Shown here piece after piece: positions 46,062-55,069 of a stretch of DNA of 64,000 nt. The stretch is taken from contig NZ_JABAFC010000001.1 in assembly GCF_012843435.1 (NCBI RefSeq), forward strand, positions 186,001 to 250,000. Direction: 5' to 3'. Made by a program: the position numbers and the translations under genes. Source of the DNA: Psychrobacillus sp. BL-248-WT-3 (lineage in GTDB: Bacteria > Bacillota > Bacilli > Bacillales_A > Planococcaceae). Every line of letters starts with the position of its first letter. Position 1 is the stretch's first letter. The notes below the pieces were generated by a model, which saw only the letters and a list, made by a program, of their open reading frames with translations, made no database searches and was not told where the DNA came from.

Positions 46062-47303
46062 TTGACTAAACGAAACAGAATCATTTTTCACTTAGACATG
46101 AATAGCTTTTATGCATCTGTAGAACAAGCACATAACCCTTCTTTAAAAGGTAAGCCAATCGCAGTCGCTGGGAATCCGAAGGAACGTAGAGGAATATTAG
46201 TAACATGCTCCTACGAGGCAAGAGCAAGGGGCATTTATACAACCATGTCAGTATGGGAGGCTAAAAGAAAATGCCCGGAACTAATTTTATTGCCTCCTAA
46301 TTTTGAAAGTTATAGAGCCGCCTCAAAAGCAATGTTTGATATTTTACGGTCTTATACTCCAATGGTAGAGCCTGTCTCTATTGATGAAGGCTATATAGAT
46401 TTAACCGATGTTGATATACAAAATGATGCAGTAGGATTTGCAAAATCCATTCAACAAAGAATATTGCGAGAGTTAGATTTACCTTGCTCTATTGGCATTG
46501 CTCCTAATAAATTCTTAGCTAAGACAGCCTCCAATATGAAAAAGCCGATGGGTATTACTGTGCTGAGAAAACGAGAGGTCTCACAACAACTATGGCACTT
46601 ACCAGTAATCGAAATGCATGGCGTTGGGGAAAGCACCTCTAAAAAACTAGAATCATTGGGTATTATAACCATTGGAAATATAGCTAGTGCCAATCCTGAA
46701 ATTTTAAAATCAAAGCTAGGTAAAGCTGGTGCTAGGTTATATAATCGTTCTCATGGCATAGACGATCGTGAAGTAAATCCAGAATCTATTTTTGAAACAA
46801 AAAGCGTAGGTAATTCTACTACATTACCATATGATGAAACAAATATGGATGAGCTTCAAAAAGTACTCAGAAGACTATCTGGGAAAGTCGCATCACGGTT
46901 AGAATCTAAAAACCTCGCTGGACGTTCTATCACAATACATATTCGGGATGCTAGTTGGAAAAATAAAACGAGAAGTAAGACTGTAACTAATCGCCTCTTT
47001 AAAGAGGATGAAATATTTCAGCTAGCCTTTCAATTATTTGAATCAGCTTGGAATAGCGAGCCTATTCGACTGCTTGGCGTCACAGTTAACAATGTATTTG
47101 ATAAGGGAGAATCAGTAGAGCAATTATCTATTTTTAACTATGAAGAGCATGCAAAAGAGGAGCCAATATTAAAGCTTGTGGAACAGCTTCAAACAAAATT
47201 TGGAGCAGGGATTATTAAAAGAGGTATTAAGTTGGATAAAAAGCCTTCTTTTGAATCTAAAACAAGTTTTAGTAAAGACTTTTTAGATGACCACGAAAGA
47301 TAA
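46062..47303 (+). CDS. dinB: DNA polymerase IV (Y family)
   Basis: 413 residues from a TTG with AGAGGTGAAGAG upstream. Catalytic FHLDMNSFYASVE (D12) and VSIDEGYIDLT (acidic residues), HhH motifs (GVGESTSKKLESLGI), and a C-terminal clamp-binding QLSIFNYE. A low-fidelity lesion-bypass polymerase corresponding to B. subtilis YqjH (PolY1) and its neighbourhood. Confidence 0.92.
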   Translation: MTKRNRIIFHLDMNSFYASVEQAHNPSLKGKPIAVAGNPKERRGILVTCSYEARARGIYTTMSVWEAKRKCPELILLPPNFESYRAASKAMFDILRSYTPMVEPVSIDEGYIDLTDVDIQNDAVGFAKSIQQRILRELDLPCSIGIAPNKFLAKTASNMKKPMGITVLRKREVSQQLWHLPVIEMHGVGESTSKKLESLGIITIGNIASANPEILKSKLGKAGARLYNRSHGIDDREVNPESIFETKSVGNSTTLPYDETNMDELQKVLRRLSGKVASRLESKNLAGRSITIHIRDASWKNKTRSKTVTNRLFKEDEIFQLAFQLFESAWNSEPIRLLGVTVNNVFDKGESVEQLSIFNYEEHAKEEPILKLVEQLQTKFGAGIIKRGIKLDKKPSFESKTSFSKDFLDDHER

Positions 47304-47340
47304 AAAATCAATTTAATAAGAACAGGGGTTTTACGAGTAG

Positions 47341-48201
47341 ATGAAGAAAACAAAAACACCAGAAACGATAGGTCGAATTATTATGATAATTATAGGCGCT
47401 GTGATTGCTGCCTATGCACTAGAAGCTGTATTAATCCCAAACTCTGTAATTGACGGCGGAGTGACAGGTGTCAGTATCATGGGGAATTATTTATTTGAAA
47501 TCCCATTAGGAATCCTACTATTTGTCTTAAACATTCCTTTTATTTATTTAGGTTATAAACAGGTTGGTAAGACGTTTGCTTTATTTAGTATCATTGGTAT
47601 CGCTGCATTATCAGTCTCCACTGTTTTGTTACATCATATTAATCCGATTTTAAGTGCGGAAGACCCGTTACTTGTAGTATTATCCGGTGGTGTAATGCTT
47701 GGGGTAGGTATTGGTATTGTACTTCGTAACGGTGGTGCACTTGATGGAGCAGAGGTACTCGCCGTTCTAGTTTCACGTAAAGTACCATTTTCAGTGGGGG
47801 ATATTATATTATTTATAAATGCATTTATCTTTGTTGGTGCAGGGTTCATATATGGTCTAGAGAGTGCACTGTATTCGGCTACTACTTATTATATTGCTAA
47901 AATAGTCATTGACGTTATTCAAGTAGGTCTTGAAAAATCCAAATCTGCTAGGATTGTTAGTAAGCATTCAGAGGAAATTGGAGCAGCTATTCAGGATAGA
48001 CTTGGTCGAGGGGTAACCTATTCGAATGGAAGAGGCGGATTTACCAACGAAACAATTGACATTGTTACGTGTGTCATTACTCGAATGGAAGAAAACAAAC
48101 TAATTACAATTATTAAAGAAAAGGATCCAAGTGCATTTGTAGTAATTACCGATGTAGCTGAGGTTCGCGGTGGCAGTTTCAAAAAGCGTGACATTCATTA
48201 A
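47341..48201 (+). CDS. YitT-family membrane protein (DUF2179 type)
   Basis: 286 residues. Six membrane helices (YitT domain) and a C-terminal cytoplasmic DUF2179 domain (LGRGVTYSNGRGGFTNETIDIVTCVITRMEENKLITIIKEKDPSAFVVI). Function not established; proposed transporters or efflux proteins. It is one of two copies here; the other is at 63128. AGGGGTTT lies 13 bases ahead of the ATG. Confidence 0.9.
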   Translation: MKKTKTPETIGRIIMIIIGAVIAAYALEAVLIPNSVIDGGVTGVSIMGNYLFEIPLGILLFVLNIPFIYLGYKQVGKTFALFSIIGIAALSVSTVLLHHINPILSAEDPLLVVLSGGVMLGVGIGIVLRNGGALDGAEVLAVLVSRKVPFSVGDIILFINAFIFVGAGFIYGLESALYSATTYYIAKIVIDVIQVGLEKSKSARIVSKHSEEIGAAIQDRLGRGVTYSNGRGGFTNETIDIVTCVITRMEENKLITIIKEKDPSAFVVITDVAEVRGGSFKKRDIH

Positions 48202-48205
48202 GCAT

Positions 48206-48246
48206 AAACCGTTAAATGAGTTTAAAACTCATTTAACGGTTTTTTA
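48206..48246 (+). terminator. Rho-independent terminator (palindrome)
   Basis: AAACCGTTAAATGAGTTT pairs with AAACTCATTTAACGGTTT, followed by T residues. Confidence 0.9.
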
Positions 48247-48381
48247 GGTTACGATAAATATTTCAGGAAACAATAGCATGTTTGTATAAGTGCTAATCAT
48301 GAACATACTATTGTCCCAAGCGCTCATAATGTTAAAATGATATATAACGAAGATTATATAAAATAAGGAAGTTGGATATAT

Positions 48382-49326
48382 ATGCAAATTTTGTTTTTAG
48401 GTACCGGAGCAGGTATGCCCTCTAAGCAACGTAACACAAGCTCAATGATTTTAAAGCTACTGGAGGAAAGAGGGACTTATTGGATGTTTGATTGTGGGGA
48501 AGCAACCCAGCATCAAATTCTTCGAACAACTATTAAACCGAGAAAACTAGAAAAAATATTTATCACTCATTTGCATGGAGATCACATTTATGGTTTGCCA
48601 GGGCTGCTAGGCTCTAGGTCTTTTCTAGCTGGCGACGAGCAGCTAACTATATACGGTCCAAAGGGTGTAAAAGATTGGTTAGAAGTTACTTTATCTACGT
48701 CCCAAACTCGATTAAAATATCCTCTTCAAATCGTAGAGATAGAAGAGGGAATAATCTTTGAGGATGAACAGTTTATTGTAGAAGCAAGAATGCTTGAGCA
48801 TGTTATTCCTTGTTATGGGTATCGTGTAACCCAAAAGCAACTTCCTCCTGAGTTACTAATCGAGAAGGCGGATGCTCTAGGGGTTCCAAGAGGTCCATTA
48901 TTAAGGCTATTAAAATCCGGTGAGGATGTTATATTACCAGATGGGAAAACAGTCAAGAGCTCTGATGTAACAGGACAACCCAAAAATGGGTTTAAGGTTA
49001 CCATTTTAGGTGACACGAGACATTGCGAAAATTCTATTCTTTTAGCAAAGGACTCAGATATATTAATACATGAGGGTACCTTCGACACTGGGACGGAGGA
49101 GCTTGCCAGAGAATATGGGCATTCGACAATTACTGATGCTGCAAATGTCTGTGAAAGTGCTGGAGCTAAGCATTTAATAGTCAACCATATAAGTGCTCGT
49201 TTCATGGCAGAGGATTTAAAAACCTTGCTAAATCAAGTTTCTTCCTATAATTTCCCTATTTATATTGCAGATGATTTTAATGAGTTCAATTATATAAACG
49301 GTCAATTAGAAAAATTGGAAAACTAA
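48382..49326 (+). CDS. rnz: Ribonuclease Z
   Basis: 314 residues. Metallo-beta-lactamase tRNA 3' endonuclease: MQILFLGTGAGMPSKQRNTSS, active-site THLHGDHIYGLPGLL (H63, H65, D67, H68), an exosite-like insertion after ARMLEHVIPCYGYR, and TILGDTRH later. Removes the 3' trailer from tRNA precursors. Located as in B. subtilis, two genes before proI (yqjK-yqjO order). AAGGAAG precedes the ATG. Confidence 0.95.
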   Translation: MQILFLGTGAGMPSKQRNTSSMILKLLEERGTYWMFDCGEATQHQILRTTIKPRKLEKIFITHLHGDHIYGLPGLLGSRSFLAGDEQLTIYGPKGVKDWLEVTLSTSQTRLKYPLQIVEIEEGIIFEDEQFIVEARMLEHVIPCYGYRVTQKQLPPELLIEKADALGVPRGPLLRLLKSGEDVILPDGKTVKSSDVTGQPKNGFKVTILGDTRHCENSILLAKDSDILIHEGTFDTGTEELAREYGHSTITDAANVCESAGAKHLIVNHISARFMAEDLKTLLNQVSSYNFPIYIADDFNEFNYINGQLEKLEN

Positions 49327-49434
49327 ATGGCGGGTCAGAATTCCCGTTACAATAATAGCTAGGAGGTACTGCCTCAAACAATTAGAATGGTTAGATGTCG
49401 TCTTACGAAAATTCAGCAGGATTCATATAGAAAT

Positions 49435-49472
49435 AAAACAGTGAAATCAAATTGAGGATTTCACTGTTTTAT
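49435..49472. terminator. Bidirectional terminator
   Basis: A 14-bp perfect stem (49435-49448 with 49457-49470) flanked by A and T runs, between convergent rnz and proI. Confidence 0.9.
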
Positions 49473-49550
49473 ATTTATGAACTAGTTTTTCCAAGTTTTG
49501 TTCTAATATAGGATTTAGGGATGGTTTCTTACAGATATTCGTCTGATTGC

Positions 49551-50363
49551 CTATTCATACTGTTTCCCAAGTATACGTGATTTTTGCTGAGCAGCATCTA
49601 TGCATGCAAAAATAGCCTCGTCGACCTTGTGTGACATGAGCTGCTCAATGCCTGCCTCTGTTGTACCTCCTGGACTCGTAACCTTTCTTCTAAGCTCAGC
49701 AGGCTCCACACTGCCGTTCATAAGCATATGCGCTGCCCCCTTCATCGTTTGAAAGAACAATTGACGGGCATCTTCCTTACTTAGCCCGTGCAAAACAGCC
49801 GCTGCTTCAAATTGTTCAGCAAAATAGTATAGATACGCTGGTCCGCTTCCGGACAGGGCAGTTACTACATGCATATCCTCCTCTTCTACTAGCATGACAG
49901 TTCCTATTGATTCTAATAAGTTTATTATTACCTTTTTAGATAAATCATTTATTTTGTCATTACAGCAAAGGGCAGAAGCACTCAAACCAACAGAGGCAGA
50001 GGTGTTAGGCATAACACGTGCAATTGGTCGCTCTCCAAGGTACGACTCTATTGTTTGGATGGAAACACCCGCAATGACAGATACAATTGTAGCCGTCTTA
50101 TTTATATATAAAGAGATATCTTTGCAAGCGTCTATGGCATCTTTTGGTTTCATAGCAAGAAATACAATGTCAGCTTTTTGCAGAGCAAGCTTTTCTGAGC
50201 ACATAATATCGATTTGGTACTTAGATTGTAAATACTGAAGGTGTTTCTGATCTGATTTATTCATCACACAAATGGAATCCGGAGAAACTTTATTTTCCTC
50301 CAATAAGCCGTGGATAATAGCTTCAGCCATGGAGCCAGCCCCTACAAAAACTATATTAGTCAT
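49551..50363 (-). CDS. proI: Pyrroline-5-carboxylate reductase (ProI)
   Basis: 270 residues, last step of proline synthesis. Rossmann fold FVGAGSMAEAI at the N-terminus, then MPNTSASVG, and the active-site helices ALSGSGPAYLYYF and RRKVTSPGGTTEAGI. ATG at 50363 follows AAGGAGG on the minus strand; an upstream start at 50426 is not needed. A T-box leader with a proline specifier candidate controls it. Confidence 0.94.
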   Translation of the reverse strand: MTNIVFVGAGSMAEAIIHGLLEENKVSPDSICVMNKSDQKHLQYLQSKYQIDIMCSEKLALQKADIVFLAMKPKDAIDACKDISLYINKTATIVSVIAGVSIQTIESYLGERPIARVMPNTSASVGLSASALCCNDKINDLSKKVIINLLESIGTVMLVEEEDMHVVTALSGSGPAYLYYFAEQFEAAAVLHGLSKEDARQLFFQTMKGAAHMLMNGSVEPAELRRKVTSPGGTTEAGIEQLMSHKVDEAIFACIDAAQQKSRILGKQYE

Positions 50364-50603
50364 ACGTTTATCCTCCTTCAAGTAAGTTTTATCTATAATT
50401 TTCTTTTCGTAATAATAAGCAAACATTAGATAACATTAAATTATCATCTAAATATCCTTTCAATGATCAACAACGAGTTATATCATATGGGGAGTAAGAG
50501 GATAAAAAAGAATCCTTCTTATTGCTTTGAATAGGGAATTCCATATCCAGTACATGTATCATATTTTGGAAGTCTTCCATCAACTCACCCCTAGTTTTGA
50601 ATA

Positions 50604-50850
50604 TAAAAAAACGCTCCCGTCCCTATATTAAATAAGGACGAAAACGTTTGATTTCCGCGGTACCACCTAAGTTTGCTATAAAATAGCACATCTTTTTCCT
50701 TCTTATCGCGAAGGTCACGACTATGTTTACATAGTTGCTCCGAAGCAGGTTCCTTATATGAGAGGGAGATGAAATTTTCAGCAGGCATTTCACTCTCTTT
50801 ACTCCATCATATATGTACTAGTCTTCTTCATAGCAAGAATTATCTGAATT
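50604..50850 (-). promoter_or_regulatory. T-box riboswitch leader of proI, with terminator
   Basis: On the minus strand: Stem I with specifier-loop candidate GGAA-CCT-G (proline codon; plus 50747-50749), T-box GGTGGTACCGCGGA (plus 50654-50667) and a terminator (about 50604-50649) with AACG-TTTTCGTCC against GGGACGGGAGCGTT and a T run. Uncharged tRNA-Pro would let transcription through to proI. Confidence 0.9.
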
Positions 50851-50856
50851 AATGAA

Positions 50857-50885
50857 ATTATAGAGGTCATTTTATAAAAAGTCAA
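50857..50885 (-). promoter_or_regulatory. Sigma-A promoter of the proI T-box leader
   Basis: On the minus strand TTGACT, a 17-base spacer and TATAAT. It lies just before the T-box leader. Confidence 0.85.
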
Positions 50886-50960
50886 TCTAATTTAGTGACT
50901 CCTAACTTATTAACCTGTAAAATAAATGAATAGTCATTCATGTAAAGGAGAAACACAAAG

Positions 50961-51905
50961 ATGATACATAAGATAATTATTCCGACGCCTTTTGCTGTAG
51001 GGGATGTTAATGCATACCTTATAAAAGGAGACGTACTTACTCTAGTAGATGCAGGACCAAAAACAGAACAAGCACTAGTAGCTTTAAAAAATGGTATAAA
51101 CGAAGCAGGTTATGAACTCGATGATATAGAACAAGTCATCCTTAGTCATCATCATCCTGATCATTCGGGTTGGATCGAGGCGTTTGAAAAAGCCCGGATT
51201 CTAGGACATGAATATAACCAAGTGTGGCTAAGAAAAGACCAAGCATTTTTATCTTATCATGATGAATTTTATTATAAATGTCTGGTCGAGGAAGGTGTTC
51301 CTAAACAATACTTAAAATGGATTGAAAAAATGAGAAGACCATTAAACTTCATCGGTAATCGTTCATTAGATGCGGTGTTGAAGGAAGGAGATGCCATACC
51401 AGGTCATCCAGATATGCAGGTTTTAGAAACTTTGGGTCATGCGCAGAGTCATATTTCCTTATGGGACGAACAAAATGGGGTGTTAATTGGTGGGGATTTA
51501 ATCCTTGAAAAAATTTCTTCTAATCCATTAATAGAACCACCGTTGGACAAATCCGCACCTCGCCCAAAATCGATGCTTCAGTATAATGAAGCGTTAAAAA
51601 GAGTGCAAGCATTGGGCATTCAAAAGGTATACAGTGGCCATGGAAATGAGGTATTTGGAGTCGCTGATTTAATATCTTCTCGTTTAGTAAGACAACGGGA
51701 GAGAGCATTACATGTTCTTGAAATGATGAAGGATGGGGAAAAGACTATTTTTGAACTAACTCAGAGGTTGTTTCCAAAGGTCTACGAAAAAGAGCTTGGT
51801 TTGACATTATCTGAAACAATCGGTCAAATAGATTATTTAATGGACGAAGATCTCATTCAAGAAAAGCGGACAGATGAAGGGATTCTTTTATATGAACAAG
51901 CGTAA
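50961..51905 (+). CDS. yqjP: Metallo-beta-lactamase fold hydrolase (YqjP)
   Basis: 314 residues with ILSHHHPDHSGWIEAF (H63, H65, D67, H68) and later LGHAQSHISLWDEQNGVLIGGDLILEK, typical of glyoxalase-II-like proteins with a C-terminal winged-helix-like part. Same position relative to proI as yqjP in B. subtilis. Overlaps the SDR gene by 14 bases. Substrate unknown. Confidence 0.88.
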   Translation: MIHKIIIPTPFAVGDVNAYLIKGDVLTLVDAGPKTEQALVALKNGINEAGYELDDIEQVILSHHHPDHSGWIEAFEKARILGHEYNQVWLRKDQAFLSYHDEFYYKCLVEEGVPKQYLKWIEKMRRPLNFIGNRSLDAVLKEGDAIPGHPDMQVLETLGHAQSHISLWDEQNGVLIGGDLILEKISSNPLIEPPLDKSAPRPKSMLQYNEALKRVQALGIQKVYSGHGNEVFGVADLISSRLVRQRERALHVLEMMKDGEKTIFELTQRLFPKVYEKELGLTLSETIGQIDYLMDEDLIQEKRTDEGILLYEQA

Positions 51906-52644
51906 GAGGATTCTCATTACTGGTGCCACAAGTGGTATAGGATTTATGCTGGCGCTACAACTGCATAAGGATGGTCATCAGGTTTATGCAACAGGGAGAA
52001 ATATTAATGCCCTAGGTCAGCTGGAAAAGCAAGGAGTCCATGTCCTTGTTGCTGATTTAACGAAAGAAACGGCTTATGAAAATCTCTTTGAGAAGGTGGA
52101 AACTCCAGATGTTGTCATATTAAACGCAGGAGTGGGTACCTTTGCTTATCTAACAGATTTAACGGAAGAACAGATAGATCAAATGCTGAGTGTGAATGTA
52201 AAAGCACCTATTATGCTCACCAACTATTTTGCTAAGCTGATGAAAGAGAGAAATACAGGACATTTTATTTTTGTAGCATCACAGGCAGGTAAGGTTGCCA
52301 CACCTAAGGCTTCTGCTTATGCAGCATCTAAGCATGCAATCATTGGGTTTGCAAATGCAGCTCGAATGGAATTAAAGGAATATGGTATTCAAGTGAGCAC
52401 TATTAATCCTGGTCCGATAGATACTCCATTTTTAGATTTAGCAGACCAAACAGGGGGCTACCGTGAGAAAATGAGCAAACATTTGCTTTCTCCTCAAAAT
52501 GTCGTAGATGCTATTAAGAAAGTCATTGATAAGCCTGTTAGAGAGGTAGATTTACCTTTTTATATGAGTTTCACTAGTAAGTTATATGCTGTTTTTCCCA
52601 AAACCGTTGAATTACTAGGTAAAAGCTTTTTCAATAAAAAATAA
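51892..52644 (+). CDS. yqjQ: Short-chain dehydrogenase/reductase (YqjQ)
   Basis: 250 residues, classical SDR. NAD(P)-binding TGATSGIG at 10-17, NAG 78-80, catalytic S130, Y143 and K147 (ASAYAASKHA). ATG at 51892 overlaps the yqjP end. A terminator follows. Substrate unknown. Confidence 0.9.
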   Translation: MNKRKRILITGATSGIGFMLALQLHKDGHQVYATGRNINALGQLEKQGVHVLVADLTKETAYENLFEKVETPDVVILNAGVGTFAYLTDLTEEQIDQMLSVNVKAPIMLTNYFAKLMKERNTGHFIFVASQAGKVATPKASAYAASKHAIIGFANAARMELKEYGIQVSTINPGPIDTPFLDLADQTGGYREKMSKHLLSPQNVVDAIKKVIDKPVREVDLPFYMSFTSKLYAVFPKTVELLGKSFFNKK

Positions 52645-52646
52645 CG

Positions 52647-52688
52647 AAAAAACCAATCAATGCTTAGCAATAGTTGATTGGTTTTTTG
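52647..52688. terminator. Bidirectional terminator
   Basis: AAAAAACCAATCAA pairs with TTGATTGGTTTTTT, between yqjQ and the convergent Spo0E-like gene. Confidence 0.9.
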
Positions 52689-52693
52689 TATGA

Positions 52694-52858
52694 TCAAGAT
52701 ACATTTTCTTGATAAACATTCAATAGTTGATCGAGCTCTTGGCTACATGCTACTACAACAGGATGAGTAAACCCGAGACTTTTTGCTTTTTTGTACATAT
52801 CATTTCTTTTACTAGTTATTAAGATCAATAAAGATGTTTCATGCCACTTGGTTTCCAC
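52694..52858 (-). CDS. Spo0E-family aspartyl-phosphate phosphatase (small)
   Basis: 54 residues starting at a GTG with GGAGGAAA seven bases ahead. The sequence LLILITSKRNDMYKKAKSLG and ACSQELDQLLNVYQ fits the Spo0E family, whose SQELD helix-loop binds and dephosphorylates phosphorylated Spo0A. It would act as a brake on sporulation initiation. It lies between yqjQ and peptidase E in a stretch with no other gene. The identification rests on the SQELD motif and length. Confidence 0.75.
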   Translation of the reverse strand: METKWHETSLLILITSKRNDMYKKAKSLGFTHPVVVACSQELDQLLNVYQENVS

Positions 52859-53090
52859 TGATAATTTCCTCCGTTTAACAGATTTTTACTGTAATGGTTT
52901 CTTGGTATAATGATGAACTTTTTTTATTGTAAAGTATCATTAATGAAAAATTTGTCAAACTGTGGAGGAAACTAAAATATTTTTTATTTTTTTATTGTAT
53001 TTATGCATCTATGTAGTAGAAATGTTGCTTCCTTCAACTCTATTAAAGAGAATTTGACTAGTATTTTAAAATTCAAGTATAAGGATATTA

Positions 53091-53786
53091 TTAACCTAGG
53101 TACTTAGTACTTATTTCAAGTTCTTCAACTGCATACTCCATGCTATTGACAAAATACGCTTTACGGTCTATACGAGAACTGACGGATATATGTAATTGCT
53201 CATCCACGAAATGTAAAGCAACTCCATCTTCTACTGCATAACCAGGCTTCATTTTGTTTTCAGCAATCATTTCTTTATAAGCTGGTCTTCTTTTACTTTC
53301 TCCATCGTAGTGGGGACAATTACTTCCTTTTAAAATTCCAAGACAGTCAAGCTTATATAACGGACCGTTTAATGGATCAGTCAGTCCTTCCTCAAACCAG
53401 CAGATAGAACCTGCACTAAGACCTGCTAAAATAATTTCTTTTTTATATGCTTTTAAAAGAATAGAATCTAGTCCCCATTCCTGCCAAAGCACTAACATAT
53501 TTCGAGTATTTCCTCCACCGACATACAGAATATCTTGCTCCAAAATAAACGCTTCCAAGTCACTAAAGTTGGGCTCGAACAAGGAAAGATGAGAAGTCGA
53601 GCACTCTAGCTTATTAAAAGATTCGTAAAACCTGTTTGTGTAGTTATCTTGATCCCCACTTGCAGTTGGTATAAAGCAAACCTTAGGTGATTGCTTCTTT
53701 GCTTGCTCTAGTATGTATTGGTCTAACAGTGGATTGTCGGGCTCCATGGAGAAACCACCACCGCCCATTGCAATAATTTGTCTCAT
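53091..53786 (-). CDS. Peptidase E-like (family S51) dipeptidase
   Basis: 231 residues. Nucleophile elbow GLSAGSICW (Ser 124) and a conserved NCPHYDGE segment; FIPTASGDQDNY at the start. S51 enzymes hydrolyse Asp-X dipeptides or are cyanophycinase-like. GGAGTG precedes the ATG on the minus strand. Confidence 0.85.
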   Translation of the reverse strand: MRQIIAMGGGGFSMEPDNPLLDQYILEQAKKQSPKVCFIPTASGDQDNYTNRFYESFNKLECSTSHLSLFEPNFSDLEAFILEQDILYVGGGNTRNMLVLWQEWGLDSILLKAYKKEIILAGLSAGSICWFEEGLTDPLNGPLYKLDCLGILKGSNCPHYDGESKRRPAYKEMIAENKMKPGYAVEDGVALHFVDEQLHISVSSRIDRKAYFVNSMEYAVEELEISTKYLG

Positions 53787-53897
53787 TTAAACACTCCTTC
53801 TATGGTTAATAGTTATTGTTCTACATAAGTTCATTCTAATGGTGGAAGTAAGGATTTTATATTACATGATACAATTTATGGAAAAGGGGACAGTGCG

Positions 53898-54302
53898 ATT
53901 AATCATTGGCAAAATAGCATAGCTCAAATTAGAATTGCAAGACCTACTGATAAGTTAAGTCAGGTTGTTGATTTTTACCATAAAGGCTTAGGATTAAAAA
54001 TAATTGGAAGCTTCAAGGATCATGACGGCTACAATGGGGTGATGATTGGTTTGCCAAACAAGTTGTACCACTTAGAATTTACTGCTCATAAGGACGGTTC
54101 TCCATGTCCTAGTCCGTCTAAGGATAATCTTCTCGTTTTTTATATACCTCAAAAACTCGTTCTAGACACTCTAGTTAATCAATTAATTGATATGGGATAC
54201 CCTACTGTCTCATCAGAAAATCCATATTGGGAGAAGAATGGGGTTACATTTGAAGATCCAGACGGGTGGAGAGTGGTCCTCATGAACGATTCAGGAATCT
54301 GA
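53898..54302 (+). CDS. VOC-family (glyoxalase/bleomycin-resistance fold) protein with an ATT start candidate
   Basis: 134 residues reading from ATT 53898: INHWQNSIAQIRIARPTDKL, VVDFYHKGLGLKIIGSFKDHDGYNGVMIGLPNKLYHLEFT, ending VTFEDPDGWRVVLMN. The N-terminal strand and the metal-loop pattern of vicinal-oxygen-chelate proteins are complete only from here. AAAGGGGA lies seven bases ahead. No ATG, GTG or TTG opens at this point; the first in-frame ATG (54039) would remove the first 47 residues. Either ATT is used, as in infC, or the start was mutated. Confidence 0.75.
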   Translation: MNHWQNSIAQIRIARPTDKLSQVVDFYHKGLGLKIIGSFKDHDGYNGVMIGLPNKLYHLEFTAHKDGSPCPSPSKDNLLVFYIPQKLVLDTLVNQLIDMGYPTVSSENPYWEKNGVTFEDPDGWRVVLMNDSGI

Positions 54303-54344
54303 CATATTAAAAAGATTGCAAATGAAGAAGCTGGGAAATAAAGC

Positions 54345-54472
54345 ATAGTTGTTTTCCGTTCCAGCGGACGCTTTCCGGGGGCACGGCTTCAATCTCCTCG
54401 TCGCTTTGCTCCTGCGGGGCTTTCAGCTCGTGCTGTTCCCCCAGGAGTCGCCGCCTTCTCTCCAAACAACAA
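54345..54472. repeat. GC-rich palindromic segment (third repeat type)
   Basis: GTTCCAGCGGACGCTTTCC, GGGGCACGGCTTC and the later CCAGGAGTCGCCGCC resemble the segment at 24912. The arms are GTTGTTTTCC on the left and CCAAACAAC on the right. GC-rich in an AT-rich setting; no gene. Confidence 0.65.
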
Positions 54473-54514
54473 TAATAGAGAATTTTTATTAAAAAATATG
54501 TTACCGAAAATAAT

Positions 54515-54552
54515 AAAGACGTGAAATCAAGTTGCTTATTTGACGTCTTTTA
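54515..54552 (+). terminator. Terminator-like hairpin
   Basis: AAAGACGTGAAAT pairs with ATTTGACGTCTTT with one mismatch, then T residues. It could end the VOC transcript. Confidence 0.55.
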
Positions 54553-54834
54553 ATTTATTGATTAGGTATGTCCCAGCCTCTTCAATTTTATATACAACAG
54601 GACGCCCCTACTAACACCGCACATCTTTGAGACGAATGTATTTTTATTTAAGAATGCCAGTCGTGTAATTAGAATTTTTAGATAATGAAATATTATCATA
54701 GTATTTAAACAATGTGAACAGCGTATGACGACTACTGGTCTTGGGGAATTCATTATATATATAAGTTATGTTGGTTTAGTATTGCTGTACAATCATCTAT
54801 GAGCAATAGATTCTATTTAAAGAATAGTTTTTTG

Positions 54835-54863
54835 TTGACATTATACCTATAGGGGTATAATGT
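54835..54863 (+). promoter_or_regulatory. Promoter with embedded CstR-type operator 1
   Basis: TTGACA (54835-54840), then TATACCTATAGGGGTATA (54842-54859), an inverted-repeat CstR-type site filling the spacer, and TAATGT or TATAAT as the -10 element. It precedes the CoA-disulfide reductase gene by about 200 bases. Confidence 0.85.
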
Positions 54864-55069
54864 AAATGATGAAAGTAAGTGAAATTAAACCTGATAATTA
54901 ATCTTATCAAGAACATTTTCATGTATGGATTGTAGTCGCAGAAGTTATTATAACTGGCTTAAGTAAGCAATGCGTGATGACCAGAGCAGAATATAAACAT
55001 CGTGTGTTTGAAATTAAGGTTCTTGATAATGTAGCTAATGATATAAATAATCATATGGAGGTAATATGG

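Noticed and set aside
54562-54753. Minus-strand frame in the gap before the sulfur island
   Set aside because: No ribosome-binding site or recognisable product.
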